Positions 42,719 through 56,649 of a stretch of 64,000 bases of DNA are shown here, one piece after another (the first letter of the stretch is position 1; each line of letters begins with the position of its first letter). The notes under the pieces are model-generated. The model made no database searches, was not told where the DNA came from, and saw nothing but the letters and a program-made list of their open reading frames with translations. Source of the stretch: Eretmocerus hayati (Eukaryota; Arthropoda; Insecta; Hymenoptera; Aphelinidae). The DNA is taken from positions 16,347,736-16,411,735 of the forward strand of contig CM056742.1 of the NCBI GenBank assembly GCA_029851415.1. The letters are read 5' to 3'. The position numbers and the translations under genes were made by a program.

Positions 42719-43211
42719 GGCTGCTTTTTCACAGTGGCAATTCGTCGCCACGACGCCGGGAAGTTGCTCCAATTTTCATGCGTGCAAAATTCAAAATCTA
42801 GCTTATCGAGGTAACCTAAGATGAAAATTGAATGACTCCGAAAAGCCCTCTGGATGAAAATTGTTCTGTCCAATGTTTTTGAAGATGCTGAACACGAATA
42901 TGAACTTCATTTCCTTCCAACGGCGGAGAAAATGCGTGAAAATCGACTTTGTAGACTGAAAGTCTCATTTTCGGATTCAAGTAAGATCTTTAGAAGTTTT
43001 CTTCGCCTCTAGATGGGGACAGAGTTCGTATTCGTGTTCAGCACACTCAAGAAGATAGAGAAGAACAATTTCCAACGAGTCGGTTAGTCGGAGTCACTCA
43101 ATTTCCATCTTAGGTTACCTCGATAAGCAAGATTTTGAACTTTCGCGCGCATGAAAATTGCAGCAATCTCGCGGCGTCGCGGTGACGAATCGCCACCGTG
43201 AAAAGGCAGCC
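42719..43211. mobile_element. Harbinger-like palindromic MITE with TTA target duplication
   Basis: The ends GGCTGCTTTTTCAC and GTGAAAAGGCAGCC pair with one mismatch and are flanked by TTA on both sides (42716-42718; 43212-43214). Long arms also pair (TCGAGGTAACCTAAGATG with CATCTTAGGTTACCTCGA). TTA duplications and GG-starting ends fit the PIF/Harbinger group. Confidence 0.82.
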
Positions 43212-43454
43212 TTAGCGATACCTCAATAGAGATGCACGATTTTTCGTGGATTGCCCGTATGATGATGAAGGTATAAGAGATTCTCAGGGCGGTTTATCCC
43301 AGCCTTTTCTCACCCTTATCTGGGGACTGAGGCTTTTCAACGAGGCGGAAAAAGCTCAAAATTCTCCTAAACTTTCAAAGGTGAACTATGTAGGTACTAA
43401 GTACAGATTGATCCAACCTTAGAAAAATGTTCAATATTTTTCAAGTTCCTTTTG

Positions 43455-43566
43455 CAAGTGAACGCCGAGTGGGCTGAGGCACTCATGCATATCGACTTGC
43501 AAAAATTAGATATATTTTTCACAAGTGAACGCCAAGTGAACTGAGGCACGCATGCATATAAACTCA
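43455..43566. repeat. Tandem duplication of about 70 bp
   Basis: AAGTGAACGCC-AGTG--CTGAGGCAC-CATGCATAT occurs at 43455 and again at 43524. Confidence 0.7.
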
Positions 43567-43897
43567 TTGAAGATGCAATTTTGGCTAACACGAGTTTCTA
43601 AGGGTGTAGAGAGGACTGAGGCTTCTACACAAACATGGATTCTCGTGGGACGTAATTTTGAATCAGATGAATATCGAAAAAGTGCGGGGACTTAGGCCCG
43701 AACTGCCATCACAGCATTGTCCTGGACCTGCATCGAGGCATGAGTTAATAAAAGTACAAAAAATTCCAAATGAAAAATTGACTTTTATTCCAACCTTTAA
43801 TATACAAGTATATCGAAAGCCAGAATACCAAGCCTCAATACAGCTCTTGAAGTTCAAATGAGCGCAAGCCTTTATACTCGGTACTCTTGCTGTACAG

Positions 43898-45099
43898 TAC
43901 AGTGAATCGGGGTTACTTTGAAAATTTTGCTCGTAATTTCCCTGTAACTTGTACGTTCTACATTATAATGGCATTGTATCTAGATTCAATTGAAAGCTTG
44001 TTGTCTCAACTTTCGATGGCGCCGCAGTAGAGTCCAATTAGATGTTGTTGACGGAAGTTATGAGCATTTGAAAAGAGTTCAAAGTTAGACCCCCTAGTTG
44101 GGGTAACTTTGAACACTATATTAATTAAACGTAAGATCCTCGGTAACGGACATGGTAATGCTCTGTGTTTGTCTCCATGTGATACGTGTGCGTTCAGAGA
44201 AGTATTATAGACTCATTTTGGGTTTCCTAGATCTCGAACGGAGACTCAAACAAGGAATGACTGGATTCAAGAAATCATCTGAATTGTGATTACAATCTGC
44301 ATTTGAATTGAAAAATTCGCTTATACTAAGTTCTAATCTAATCCAGAAATATTCGGTCCTCCACGTATAATAATTGAGAGACTCAAGTAGGACATTTTAA
44401 AAATCAAATGATCTTAACCACAAATCCTAAGACCGAGGATTATCGGAATACAAGAATTAATTCGTATGATCTAGAGTTAGCCCGATTTTCGAGCGACTAC
44501 GCTTTTTTGAAGTGTTCAAAGTCACCCCATTTGTCAAAAAAAACATGTATTTCCCCATTCAAGTGTTCAAAATTACCCCGGTCTGGAGAAAAAATACGCA
44601 CTTTTCAGCTTTTACCCTACAAAATTGAGTCAATGTGGAAGTCGTTTCGTAAGATATTTTTCGCAATTCGATGAGCGTGAAGTTTTTCCTTACGCACCGA
44701 AAAAATTGTCTTCACGCACTAACTTTACGCGCATGATTGCAAAAATATTCTATTGTAACGATGAATTCTTCAAGATATCGGTAGGGGTCAATGAAATCTA
44801 ACCGGAAACTTGAAAGCCGGGGACATGGATTCGCCCTGGAAGTGCTCAAACGAGACCAATTATTTGGAGCAACTTTTTTCGCTCCTAAATCATGCTATCC
44901 GAAATGTTTGTTGGAAACTCTCCTACAGCTGACAGAGACTCCAACACCGGTGCAAAATGTTGTACACGTATACCACTATCAAGCAAATTACTTCTATAAC
45001 CCTTGCGCATCCCTACTTTGCTGATTTCGGAAATTAAAAACTTGTACCTCGAGTGTTCAAAGTTACCCCGTCTGTTCAAAGTAACCCCGGTTGACGGTA
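43898..45099. mobile_element. 1.2 kb MITE with TTCAAAGT-type repeated motif
   Basis: The ends are TACAGTGAATCGGGGTTACT and, inverted, TACCGTCAACCGGGGTTACT (four mismatches in 25), with TA at both outer edges. The motif GTTCAAAGTNACCCC, in either direction, occurs at the ends and at about 44077, 44098, 44512, 44563 and 45053. No transposase frame. Related in plan to 60151-60994. Confidence 0.75.
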
Positions 45100-45383
45100 T
45101 ATCTGTATTGTGCATTAGATGATGTATTAGATGATAGAACCATGGAAAAACGATGATTCTTCGTAGAAATTTACATTGCCAGACGATTTCGGTAGGATCC
45201 TTTATCACCCTTGGACTAGTCGCATAAAAATATAGCCCGTGCGATGAAAAACTAAAAATTAACTGTTTAGATCATTTGATAATAAATCAAAAGATAATTC
45301 TCCAGAACCGATGGACCCAATCGAGATGAAAATTCTGAGTACCAAAGTATTGATATGGATTACAAAGATTAGCGAATAAATGT

Positions 45384-45727
45384 TCACTCACGAGGGGAGC
45401 ACCAACCTTGCGGGTCCTGGATCTTGACGAAACTTTGGGAATCTTCATGTTTTGGTGAGAAATGAAGGTACCCAAGAGGGTTCCGTCCAATGGGCCTCCT
45501 ATCCTAAGATACAGCCATGGAGGTTAGTATTATCAGTATATCTATATATGTGTCATTTTAACATGGTCCTATATAAGCAATGCTAATCTCCATAGCTGTA
45601 TCTCGGGATAGGAAGCCCATTGGACAAAACCCTTCTGGGTACCTTCATTTCTCACCAAAACAAGAAGATTCCCAAATTTTCGTCAAGATCCAGGACCCAC
45701 AAGGTTGGTGTTCCCCTTGTCAGTCAT
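45384..45727. mobile_element. Palindromic MITE, family A copy 2
   Basis: Arms share ACCAACCTTGCGGGTCCTGG, GAGAAATGAAGGTACCCA and GGTTAGTATT/GCTAATCTCC with the 7249-7588 element. The core TATATCTATATATG and TTTTAACATGG also match the 8140-8470 element. Confidence 0.82.
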
Positions 45728-48700
45728 GTTCCAGAAGAATAAATTTTGAGATTGTGATAGATAAAATGAATACTTATTTGAGTGCACAAAGAGCGTCCGC
45801 GAATATTGGTGCGTTGACTTGTTGGAAAAAATAATGCGGCTGTTTATCCAAATCTGACACAAATGGCTCGAGATATTCTAAGCATCATACCGACATTGGT
45901 ATCGTACGGTCGATTTTTTTCTGAAGGGTCTTTTATTTGTAACTAAACAGAGATGTTTCGTGAATGATGTCATCTTGAGCTCTCCTTTTTGTATTCAACA
46001 GGTGGATGCAATCAAATTTCAAGAATTCATATGTGAATAAATATGATCTATGGATTGTTCTACAAATTCTTACCTAATACTTAACCGGCGTTACCACAAG
46101 CGTGGTAGTTCCAAATCATTTCATTGATACTTCTAAATATTTTGCATATTTGGTCATGATGGAATTATTTTCTGATTCTCATTTTTCCATCTCAATCCAA
46201 TTCTCGGAGCCAAAGCCATAGAATTCTCACAGAACTCTTCTCGCTCTTGTCAAGAAATGATTTTATGATAATTCTCGTGGCTTTCATTCTCGTTATCACC
46301 CGATCTAGCTCAACGAGAACGAGGAATTCTCAATCTTGGTCGCAGCCCTTATGGCGATGCGGTCACCTTGTGGTGAGCTGAAAGTGACAGTATAGTGTAT
46401 GAAACTTGATGATGGAGCATTCGACTAACGGTATGAATCAGAAAAAATTTTCTTCATAGGAAAATTTTTTTTCTGATTCAAAACGTTTGTTGGATATATA
46501 ATTTGAATATTACTTGGCAGACTCGGTAAGCTCATTGATCAACGAAAACTATAGATATTGGAAGATGCTTATTCACACTCAGATTTTGTTAGTCTGGTGG
46601 AAAAAGACAAGGCATGACAAAATTGAAACGTGGAATTTCTCTTATTTCTATTCTTCTTCCTTTGTAATTGTGTATATTTGGACCCACCCATGTGCGGTTT
46701 GATCGATTCCCTGCATCAACAACTATTTTTGGGACATTTTTCAGATTTCTTGTACAAGTGTCCGAAAAAAATTTTTCACTCATCTTAGGAAACTAACTAA
46801 AAAAAACTATCCATTGTATCAGATACAATGTGAGTGATTTGGCTCAGATAAACCTTTTATAATTATTTTGCCGTATGGTCAAATGGCTTATCAATGAACA
46901 TCTCGTGATAATGATCGTTGGGGATAAAATATCTTGAAATATCTGAGAATTTAAAAGCCAGTAGGCTAGTGTTTATCATGACCCAAAATTTCGGGGCAAT
47001 TCATATTTGACGTAATGTACACTTTTTCTTCACAAAGTCGTAAAAGATGATTAGAATCGATGGATTGATTATTTTTGGTGACGATGTGTAACGTGTCCAC
47101 AAAATTATTGTTTATATATTATTAAAACTGTTTGGAGCTGGGTATTTTGGTAGATTTGACAGTTCAAGGATCTATTTTGGTCTATCAATATCACACAGAA
47201 TCACAAATTACACACTCCATTTTTTCTACACCAAACATATTGATTCAGAAACTTTTCCATTTTGGTATTATTATCTTTGATGACATTGCATTTTTCCCCG
47301 ATGATGTTTATTTTATTTATCGTGTGGAAGCTTTCCAGATATTGCACGAGAACTTATTTTCATAAAATAGAAAAGATGCTACTGATGAAAAGTATGCAAA
47401 TGACCATCACATCGCATTGGTGAAGCCTTACGAAAAATGAAGCAAATTCATTTACGCCTTTCATTTCTAGAAAAAAAATTCAATGAGTGAGGAACATTGA
47501 TACTCATCTGGTGGTGGAATACTTTACTCAGAATTCATATTGGTCTGCACCCGTAGGATTTTAGATACGATTGATTGCAGGCATGTTCGAAAAATTTTTC
47601 AAGAGATCGACAATTGAATGGAAGTGTCTGTGTTCTTGACTAATTGATTTTAGATTAAAATCCTCAATAGGCTAATGATGAAAAAAATACTCAAGCTTTT
47701 TTGAGATCCCATTTTACCGCTATAAACGTTGTAATTATTGGTGAGAGTGATACCTTAATGTACATTTTAATAAACTATTCTAGTGCCTAAACATTTGCAG
47801 TTTTGGCCAAGTTTTAGAACAAACTCGTTTTAAATTTCAACTATGGAAATTTGTGCAGAGACTGGAAGACGCATTTCATCTGGCATAGTCAAAAGTATTT
47901 TGAAAACCCAAGTGAATATTATTATGATCAAAAGACAAAAATTCCAAGCTTACCGGGGATATTTTTATTTGACATTTTACTTATTCAAGCACGAAATGAA
48001 ACTGAAAATGAAAAACGCAGTTCCAATTGAGTGTATACTGTGCTCAATTTTAGCAAGCACCGATGTAAAAATCGATGATTTTCTCGTTGAAAAATGAATA
48101 AACACAAAAAGTTCGGTCACCGATACGAAATATTAACGTCGGCAAGAAGCATCAGAAAAATGAAACTTTTTCATTTGGAAGAAACTTTGAAGTAATTGAG
48201 ACATTTTTAGATGCTATTCTGATATCAATATAGGTCAAAGCTCACACCAAAATTACCGAGTGAATGTTTCAAAGTTTACCAGTGCAAACTTGACAAGTTT
48301 GATGGATAATGTTTTACATTGAGTGGACACAATATACTTACTATTTTCAGAAATACGAAGTACGATTTTGTGTTTTTCATTAATCTAAAATCAAACTGAG
48401 CACGCCACGTACTTCAAGTTTCATTTTTTATTTTGTTTGCTCAGCAAAAAAGCATCGTGAAGTCTGCAATGCCTAAAGGGATTATTGATTTTTACTTAGA
48501 ATAGCCACAGAAATACTTATTTATATCACGCTTGAGAAATTCATTTGTAAAGTATTCTAAAGAATTTTGTTCATTGTTAACCTCACATTGTTAAGATATG
48601 AAACCTAAATGCGTATAGAGAATCCAACGGAATTCGAATCCCAGGATATCAGATTCACGTCATTTTTTTGGGGGGGGGGGGGGGCATGGCTTGGCTATCG

Positions 48701-50049
48701 GTATGAAATTTACTATCAGACCAGTACTGAGAATACTTGAAAATTTTACAATATCTAACCAATCTCCACCCCTTGTTCACGAATTTCTCGAAAATATTGT
48801 GATCCTACAAATGAGGTCATGAAATAAACTCTCAGTACAATATAAATCCGTGACAGGTCAAGCGCTCTATGAGAAAGTTCAATATCCACTTGTCTATAAT
48901 GTATTCCTTCAAGTATATATCTCCATCTTGGTTCTCAATCTCCTATTCTATCTATCTCTTGCTCAGTCTCATATTGAAACTTATCCCAAATGCCAAGGTA
49001 TAAATACGTTGGCATCAACCCCTTCTCGAATGAAGAAGCGCATATATATTATAGAAATTGCTAGCAAAACAACTTGAAAACAAGAAGATTAAGCATTCCA
49101 GCTGAGTGCGGCTATGAGCTTTGCAAAAGCAAAACGGATGCTCTCGAGCAGCAGGCCGTAATCCCGCATAATCGTCAGGCCTGAAAATCGTATCCCGGGC
49201 AAAGTCGGTCAAGCGTTTACCGCGGTTTGTATATCTTTATCTATATATGTCTATATATATATGTGTACATATTCTAGAGCCGATGCGCAAGAGGTACATG
49301 ACAATTATCTCTGACGCGCATCAAAAAATCATGAATAAATTAACCACGATATTTTTTCAAATTTATCTTGAGACTAAAATTAACTGCAAATTATTCAAGG
49401 ATTTTGAGAAATTATGACTGGAAGATTTTCATTCATTCTATGATTGAAGAATGGATTAGAACAAATTCACGGAATATTCGATTTGGGCTTGAGTAAAAAT
49501 AGGATTCAAGTCGAGGTTCACGTTATTTTGTAGTGTAGGGAATACTTATTCTTGATAAACTGATAATGAACCCTCTATCGAAAGGTCAAAATTCGCAGTC
49601 AAATCTTTTGAGAGTATATCGAAATTTTGCTTTCCGATCTCAAAACCGAGAATTAGGCAAATTATTGAAAAATTTTAAGAAATTACGAATGAAAAAGTTT
49701 ATATTGGCCAGATGAATAAGGAAAAATCTGCGGAAACCCCGAAACAGAGAAAATCCCACTGCATATACCAATTAAGAACATATTTTCTTGATAAACTAAT
49801 GATAAATCCACTAACAGAAGATGAAGAACTCCAATAAGCTTTCTTAAGAAGAATCAAAAGTATTTTCCCACTATTTTCATCAAAGTTGTAATTCAAATTT
49901 CCAAAATTTCAAAATTCCGAATTCAAACCAGGAATTCATCACGTCTGAGCAATTTATAATTCTCATTATCCTTACCTACGCGCAATTTTATGGATTGAAT
50001 TTTGCATACACTGTATCATTACAATCTCTTATTTGAATAAATCATATCA
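45728..50049. other. No recognised gene; AT-rich DNA with one small hairpin
   Basis: GAATCAGAAAAAATTTTC near 46436 is mirrored near 46485. A run of about 16 G lies at 48669-48684. A TA-rich stretch lies at 49230-49262. No domain or paired long repeat was seen. Confidence 0.35.
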
Positions 50050-51075
50050 AGCATCTATCTGACAAAAATGATCCATAATCCTAAGCATTTTGGAAACAAG
50101 ACAACTTCACCGTCGACATTTTGGAACAGTTTCAAATTCTTCCTAAATTTAAAAATCGCAAAATCCCTCACTAACACCCTACCGACTGCAAGAAAACCTT
50201 CATTCCCATCACAAAAAAAATTCCATCCCAAAATAGATTGCAAGCTCTCTACATACCATACCTCTCTCTCCACGTTCTAGAGAGAAATCAGAATTCCTTA
50301 CCGCCAAATCGACTACCTATCTCATACCGCGCCATTCTCAAGAGTTCAAATCTGGCTACCGTAGAAATATCTCTGCTCCGCGATCGGAATAACTTTATCT
50401 TCCTAGAAACGTCTCCAAACTCTCACAGGTCATCCTTCACCACTTTCTTCTCACAAAGCTTGCAAGCTCTCCCATTCCAATCGAAGCTTGCAAGCTCCTG
50501 CATCAAAATTCCGTCATCAAAAGACTTTCTAGCAGAAGCTCCTCCAAAGAATCTCACGACCCACTTTTACATCCATCCTTCACCTTCTGAGCCTTTAAAA
50601 AAAATCTTGAGCCTTTTAGCTTCTATAGTAAAAAAGCTCCTCTAACAAATCCTCAAAGTAGTGTATTACTTCATAAGGTTCAATAGATTAATTTTTGGGG
50701 TATTGGCTATAAGATATCGAGGTAAGATTTTGTATGGTATTAGAAAGAGATTTTGCAGCTGTTTTGTCCGGTGTATGAACTTGTGTATTATGTATAGTAT
50801 TGGTGTGGGTGTACTGAGAATATTGCAAGCTCGTTGCTCCCGCGCGGGCGCGCGCAAGAAGCGCCCGAGTACGACGACGACGACGACGACGCGACGATCG
50901 ATTTCGCTCTGCAACCCCCGGTATAACAGTGATGTGATGCGGCGGAGAACTACTGACGACAAAGATATGCCGCAGAACCTGGATTTAGTTTTTTTAAAGA
51001 GATGCATGAGGTATAGAGTGAAACTTGTTGTCTGATTGGATAGTATTGGAAAGAGCTTGCAGGAGCTTGCAGACG
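50050..51075. promoter_or_regulatory. Promoter- or origin-like region with strand-composition switch
   Basis: From about 50050 to 50650 C is far more common than G on the plus strand, and from about 50660 to 51070 G exceeds C. A GC-rich core with CCCGCGCGGGCGCGCGC and a CGA repeat lies at 50838-50895. Octamers GCAAGCTC occur at 50240, 50462, 50490 and 50825, and GAGCTTGC at 51053 and 51063. No exon was recognised. Confidence 0.4.
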
Positions 51076-51145
51076 CGCGGTTGTTGATGTGATAGATTTT
51101 GGATAGATTTTATTTTTATTTAAGACATTTTTGAGAATAAAAAAG

Positions 51146-51966
51146 TAAGGTAAGTGTACCCAACTTGCCCCCATATGCCGATCTTGGGGATGGGCACTCC
51201 TTGGCCTCCCGGCAATTTTTTTTTACGTTTGTTGTGTTAAAATGTGGGAAAGTACGTAGTTTGCATCGACCCCAAATCATTCCTGCGTTCTCCAGAAAAT
51301 ATAAAGTGACTTTCCCATTTTTCGTGTTTGCACGGCTAAGAAATCACCGAGGAAATCGCGTTCAGTAAAACCGTTGCCAATTCATTTTCATTCGACCAAT
51401 CTTGACGTACCTTAGCGCATTCGATTCCTTGTCTCAAGACTTTCAAAATCCAAATCAGAATTGCAAAACTCTGATCTGGAGTGATTTTATGCACAAAACA
51501 CGGAGAGATGATTTGAGAATCTAGAAGGCCGACATCGGATTGTACCTAGCATGCCCCCATATGGTTATCTCGGAAATGCGTACAGCATGGCTTTTTCACC
51601 ACTCAGAACGTGTTCACTGCATCAAAACAGGTCGGAAACACTGTTTTGGGCTAGCTAAAAGCTACAAAGGTTGCTGCACGGTGATCAAAACGGATCAAAG
51701 CGATTTTATTCACTTCATCGCCGATTTACATTGTTTCAAATGATGGGGGCATGTTGGGTACACACTTTTGTAAACTCTCAAAAATTACTTTTTGGGAGAA
51801 TTGAAACAGTTTGGCTCCAGTTGGTCCAAATTGAATGTACTCTAACTCATTCTGAAGGTCTTAAGACAAGCTTCAAAATGAGTTACAGTACATTGCAAGA
51901 TATTGAGATGGGCCAGAGTTATTAATAAAATGGCTGAATGGGGGCAAGTTGGGTACACTTACCTTA
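51146..51966. mobile_element. 0.8 kb MITE with perfect 29-bp terminal inverted repeats
   Basis: Bases 51146-51174 are the exact reverse complement of 51938-51966, reading TA then AGGTAAGTGTACCCAACTTG on each inward side, so a TA target duplication is likely. The motif TGTACC-A-C-TGCCCCCATATG recurs inside at about 51540 (direct) and 51743-51766 (inverted). No transposase frame. Related copies lie at 30817 and at the window end. Confidence 0.9.
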
Positions 51967-54890
51967 GTTTCAGAAATCTCTACCGGATACGGTGATTTTT
52001 ATCTTGAATTTTTCATGAGAAACGTCTGCTGCGAACTGGCTTTATTCTCGAACAGAGAAATATTAATTATGAGACTCTACGTTGCTTTTGACTCCATGAA
52101 TCTGCCAAAAGAAATTGTACGAAAATAACAGTACCAACGATGAGCAGCTAGACTTCTAGACAATTAAGAATTTGGATTATTCGGAGTATTATTCAATTAG
52201 CCAACGTCAATGTACCGTGAAAATTAAATTGACACTCATTTTTAATTTCGGAAGGAGAGTGGTGGTGTTTCATTTGGTGAGTCTGCACAGGAGATGAAGA
52301 AAAAAAAATGACAAGAATGATCAGCCAAAAACTGCGTGTGGTGCTTCAAAAGTGTGTGAGGTTACATTATCCTGACTATTTTTGGGAAATGGAATAAATT
52401 ATCAGGCATCATTTTCTGAACTGGTACATAGTCACGGAGGAGTCTAAAAATATCATAAAATCAATCCTTCAAACATTTCACGAAATTAAAAATCACCTTC
52501 TCATACCGACCCAAGACACTTTTGAAGATTCCAATTATTCATCAATGTTTATTTTCAAACCGAGATGTTTCAGCATCGATCACTCTTGGAATATTGAATT
52601 TGTCCAAAAATATCCTGCTGCTCTCATATTGATTGAAATCATTTGAATCTCTGGATACAGATGCCAGTATAAAGGCTGATGGTATACTCAGAAGATCAAC
52701 ACTGAAGTGAGCGTGACACCGGCGCAAAGTTATATTCAATTACGTTCTATCATTTCCAGAAGTCCTTGCTTTCACAGTATTATCACATTCCTTTCAGAGT
52801 CGCTGAATAATACAATTTGCTCATTGTTGACGCGAAGAATACTCTCAAGGAAAATACGTTATTCGGTTGTCATTTATTTTCTCGACAATCTTTGCTATAT
52901 ACGAATGATTTCATCGGCATTCCTTGAATTTTCTTATAATTGAAGCAACAGTGTGTTTCCTTCATTCTATCAAATTAAAATTTTATACCTGTGTAGAGGT
53001 TGGAAGCAATATTTTCAGTGAATCGGGGCTGCTCACATGCATCCTCAATCATTTTAGAAAAGTCTGAGCGATTTCATATGCAGCCAAGTATATTTTCTGC
53101 ATGAATTTTAAATTGTATGAATGATGTGAAACTTATAAAGAATATTTTCACAATTATTGATGGATGATCTCGGAAAATTCTGGATTCCGTGTGCATTCAA
53201 TCATTATTTAAATGAATTGAAGCTAGTCTCCAAAATTCGTTCATCCCTTTGAACTCTTATAGCACCCTAGAAAACATTCCGATCCGAATTTCAAATTTCT
53301 AACAATATCTCCACATAATTTCACCATCATTCTCCATCTAGAAATTCATGAAAACAAAGAAAATATTATTTGCTAGATGAATCGCTCAGCTTAAAAATCA
53401 TCCTGGTGACCTGGAAAAATGTGTAAAATCTCAGTAAGGCAGGCACTCACCTCATCTCACAAAATTTCTGAAACCCCCACCAAGCAAGGGCTTAAAAAAA
53501 AAGGGCAAAAAAATCCAAGCACCGCAGAGCGTTCAAAGCGCTACTTTTTAGACGAGAGCAAAAAAAGGGGAACGGAAGCATCCCATCATAAAAGTAGTCC
53601 TGTACATTACACTATTGAATATAATAACTACAAGATTTTACTGCGGTGTTTCGTGCACTGCACTCCGTAACAGAAATTTTAATATAGAACGTGAAAAAGA
53701 GTATTATACTCTACAGATTTGGGCTAAAATACATGAATGAGGGCTATCCTTTTGAAATTTTACGGTTGGATTGAAAAAGCTTGCGCATAGAAAACCTTTG
53801 AAAAGTGAACGAACTAATCTCGGAACCGCAACGAAGAAAAGTCAATCAGGTACAATGTAGAAAATGTGTGTCCTCGAGAAAATTTTCGCTGGTTTGATTG
53901 AAGAACAAGGCTGATGTACCGAATGGCAATGAGCAAAAAATGATTTTTGAATTATGCGCTATTCTGATAATGACAGGAAGATATTATTTTGCATTATTAA
54001 GTATTTCCATCCGTACATGCTATAATTGCGGAAATCGAGAAATTATTGGTCTGTTTGTTTGGTATCTATTATTGTGATGTAGTTGCACGAGGTCGAGTGA
54101 TGAGTTCGTTGAGCTATTTATGCAATTAATTGGGATGCTTTTTTTCCTGTAATAATTCAGCTGCAAGCAGAGAAATAGAATCAACAGAACCGTCGTATTG
54201 TACCACTTTTCCAGTACGGCAAATGTCTATACGGGCAGTTGTTGTGTTGCGTGTCTGGCGATGCGCGGACCTTTGCTACTTATTCTCCTTCCTCTTCTTC
54301 TTCTCCCCCGATTTACCGCTATTTCTCGGTCATTCATTCGTTTTATAGGTAACATCGATGCTTGTCGTGACCGTTGATGTCTTTAGTGCACCATTGATGT
54401 AATTTTGTTTGGAATACATTGCCTTAAATCTTCGACTGTTATTTGAAATAGAAAATATTATACTTGAACGATGGCTCAATTCATTTTGTCACGCAAGAGT
54501 GAACTCTTGAAGAGTGAACTCTGTTTTGTGGGCATTGATAAAATAAAAGATTTTTCCCTGCGTGGTAGATAACTGCACAAAATGAAATATATCGATGTAT
54601 TGATGATATATTGATTATAGTCATGTAACTGGGTCAGAGAGACTTGACGACAATGGATCATTAGAAACTTCCGAAGAAAGTTTGTATTTATAGATAGTTT
54701 AATTACCCTCGAAATTCGATCACTCAGTGACTAAACTCGATGGAATAGGACGATTTTGTGCTCGAACGATAGGTCGCTCATTCACTAATTGATATTAACG
54801 AAAACTATCGTTTAAATATTGGGGCGAGGCATAAATAAACAATGAAATCATGCGTTTTCCACGTTTTTTTCGATTTTTCCTACATGAGTC
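51967..54890. other. No recognised gene
   Basis: AT-rich; AAGAGTGAACTCT is duplicated at 54494-54520. A C-to-G switch may lie near 53.5 kb but is weak. Confidence 0.35.
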
Positions 54891-55177
54891 GGAAAATATC
54901 GATTTTCAGGGAAATTTGCGGAGACACAATTTGTAAACCTTTGGTACATCTACAAAATTCATCTTGACTTCTTTTCCTTGCAAATCGCATCCCTTCGGAG
55001 TTATTCTTCATCAAAGTCAAAATCGAATTTGTTAAAGCAAATGCAATTTTGATTATGATGAAGAATAACTCCGTAAGGATGCAATTTGCGAGGAAAAAAA
55101 TCAAGATGAATTTTGTAGATCTTCCAACGATTTACAAATTATGTCTCCCCAAATTTTCCCGAAAAATCGATATTTCC
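54891..55177. mobile_element. Palindromic MITE
   Basis: Arms of about 130 bp pair: AATTCATCTTGA near 54958 with TCAAGATGAATT near 55101, and GGAGTTATTCTTCATCA near 54997 with its inverse near 55058. The ends are GGAAAATATCGATTTT and its complement. Confidence 0.82.
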
Positions 55178-55559
55178 CAATAAATCGATGATTAATTGAG
55201 ATGGAAAATTTTTCACTCCCCGAAACCAATTGAAACCGTGACTTCGGCGTTGAAAAATTTCTTAAAAAACATAAATTGATAGTTTTTCTCCTCATCTTTC
55301 AAATGCTTTTTGAAAAATTGCCGCAGATCCAAGAGCGTCGGAGTAATCGCTATTTTAGTGAAGGTATCCGTGTCTCATTCTTTTCGGCGGGTACTGTATA
55401 GTAGTATCACAAATTCAAAATATTTTTAGCCAAGAATAGAATCTTGATACAACTCTACTGAGTTTCACGTATCAGGGGTCATTGGTGTCACAAACTACAT
55501 CAAATAAACTTGGAAGCACGTCGCTGATCATTTCTCCAGAATATCTAATCCTAACTCAA

Positions 55560-55891
55560 AAATATCCCCTCGCCACATTTTAAACTCTTTTCGAAAAAAA
55601 TTTCCATCGCAAATCACACCGAAACCAACAACAAAATCATCATCCCTAATTAACCGCATTACGATTTAAAATACGCACTCATATCACACCATTCACCAAC
55701 AATTTACCCATCCTCTCACACATCCACAATTAGACAAAAGCAATTTAAAAGTAGGTCTAGCTAGCAATAGATGTCCGATTGATCCTGTATATGGCCACAT
55801 CAGCTAGTGCACTACAGTAGTTCACGCTCTCATTTCCACACGAATGAATATTCATTGAACCGATGCGGCCAAACCTTCCCATCCCTCATTC

Positions 55892-55930
<39 letters not shown>

Positions 55931-56440
55931 GTATGCCAAAGCTTCTTATTCGCTAAAACATGGTCTGCAAAACCGTAGCAGAGTGTAAGAGAGGAGAAAG
56001 CTTCTTATCGTGGCTAGGGTTAAGAAGGTATACACATATATAGATTTATATAAAGCGAACGGACCGTGTGCCGCATCGTCGCCATAAATTGCAGCATCAG
56101 GTGCGGGGTCTATATATATATATTATATGTAGTGAGGGTAGCAAATGTGCTAGTGGGCAAGTTTGTGCGGTAGTTTGCAACCCCCCAAGAGAAGGAGCGA
56201 TTTCCAGAAGTGTATATATTGACAAATGTGCGAACTGCGATAAGTTGGAGGTGCATAGATAGATATATAGTTACGCATGTATTAGTGGTACAATTCACAC
56301 TGAACGTGACAGGGGTGGACTTTGATTTGTGGTTGCAGAAAGCAGATTTCTCTTATTTGGGTTAGTAATTTTGCGGGTTTTGCCCGACGATCGATGGTGC
56401 TCAGGGGGTAGAGCGAGAAAATGCTAATTAGTGAAGTTAT
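55560..56440. promoter_or_regulatory. Strand-composition switch around a (TA)n tract
   Basis: A C-rich segment (55560-55880) changes, across a (TA)n run at 55895-55926, into a G-rich segment (56040-56440). This resembles the 36 kb, 50 kb and 63 kb regions but lacks the GCAAGCTC octamer. Confidence 0.3.
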
Positions 56441-56649
56441 ATGGATCCTGAATTTTTTTATTGAATGAAGATGGCTCTCGTTTTTCAACTATTATTTCAA
56501 GCTAAGAAGAAATGCTCGCACATTTCCAAAACTCAAATTAATAAAAAAGTTATATAGCATTGGATAGAGGATTTTTGGCTCTATTTTTGGGTCTATTCAC
56601 TCAAGGTGGCGGGTCCATGTTTGACGTAGTTGATGGGCACTGTTAGGCC

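Noticed and set aside
48669..48684. Runs of G or C (also 10304-10318, 16306-16318, 30176-30187, 32827-32840)
   Set aside because: Simple homopolymers, some near element edges; length may vary by sequencing error, so nothing was concluded.
50661..51035. 124-codon frame with a Thr run (CGA repeat)
   Set aside because: The Thr run comes from a simple CGA repeat, and both strands are open across it. No domain.
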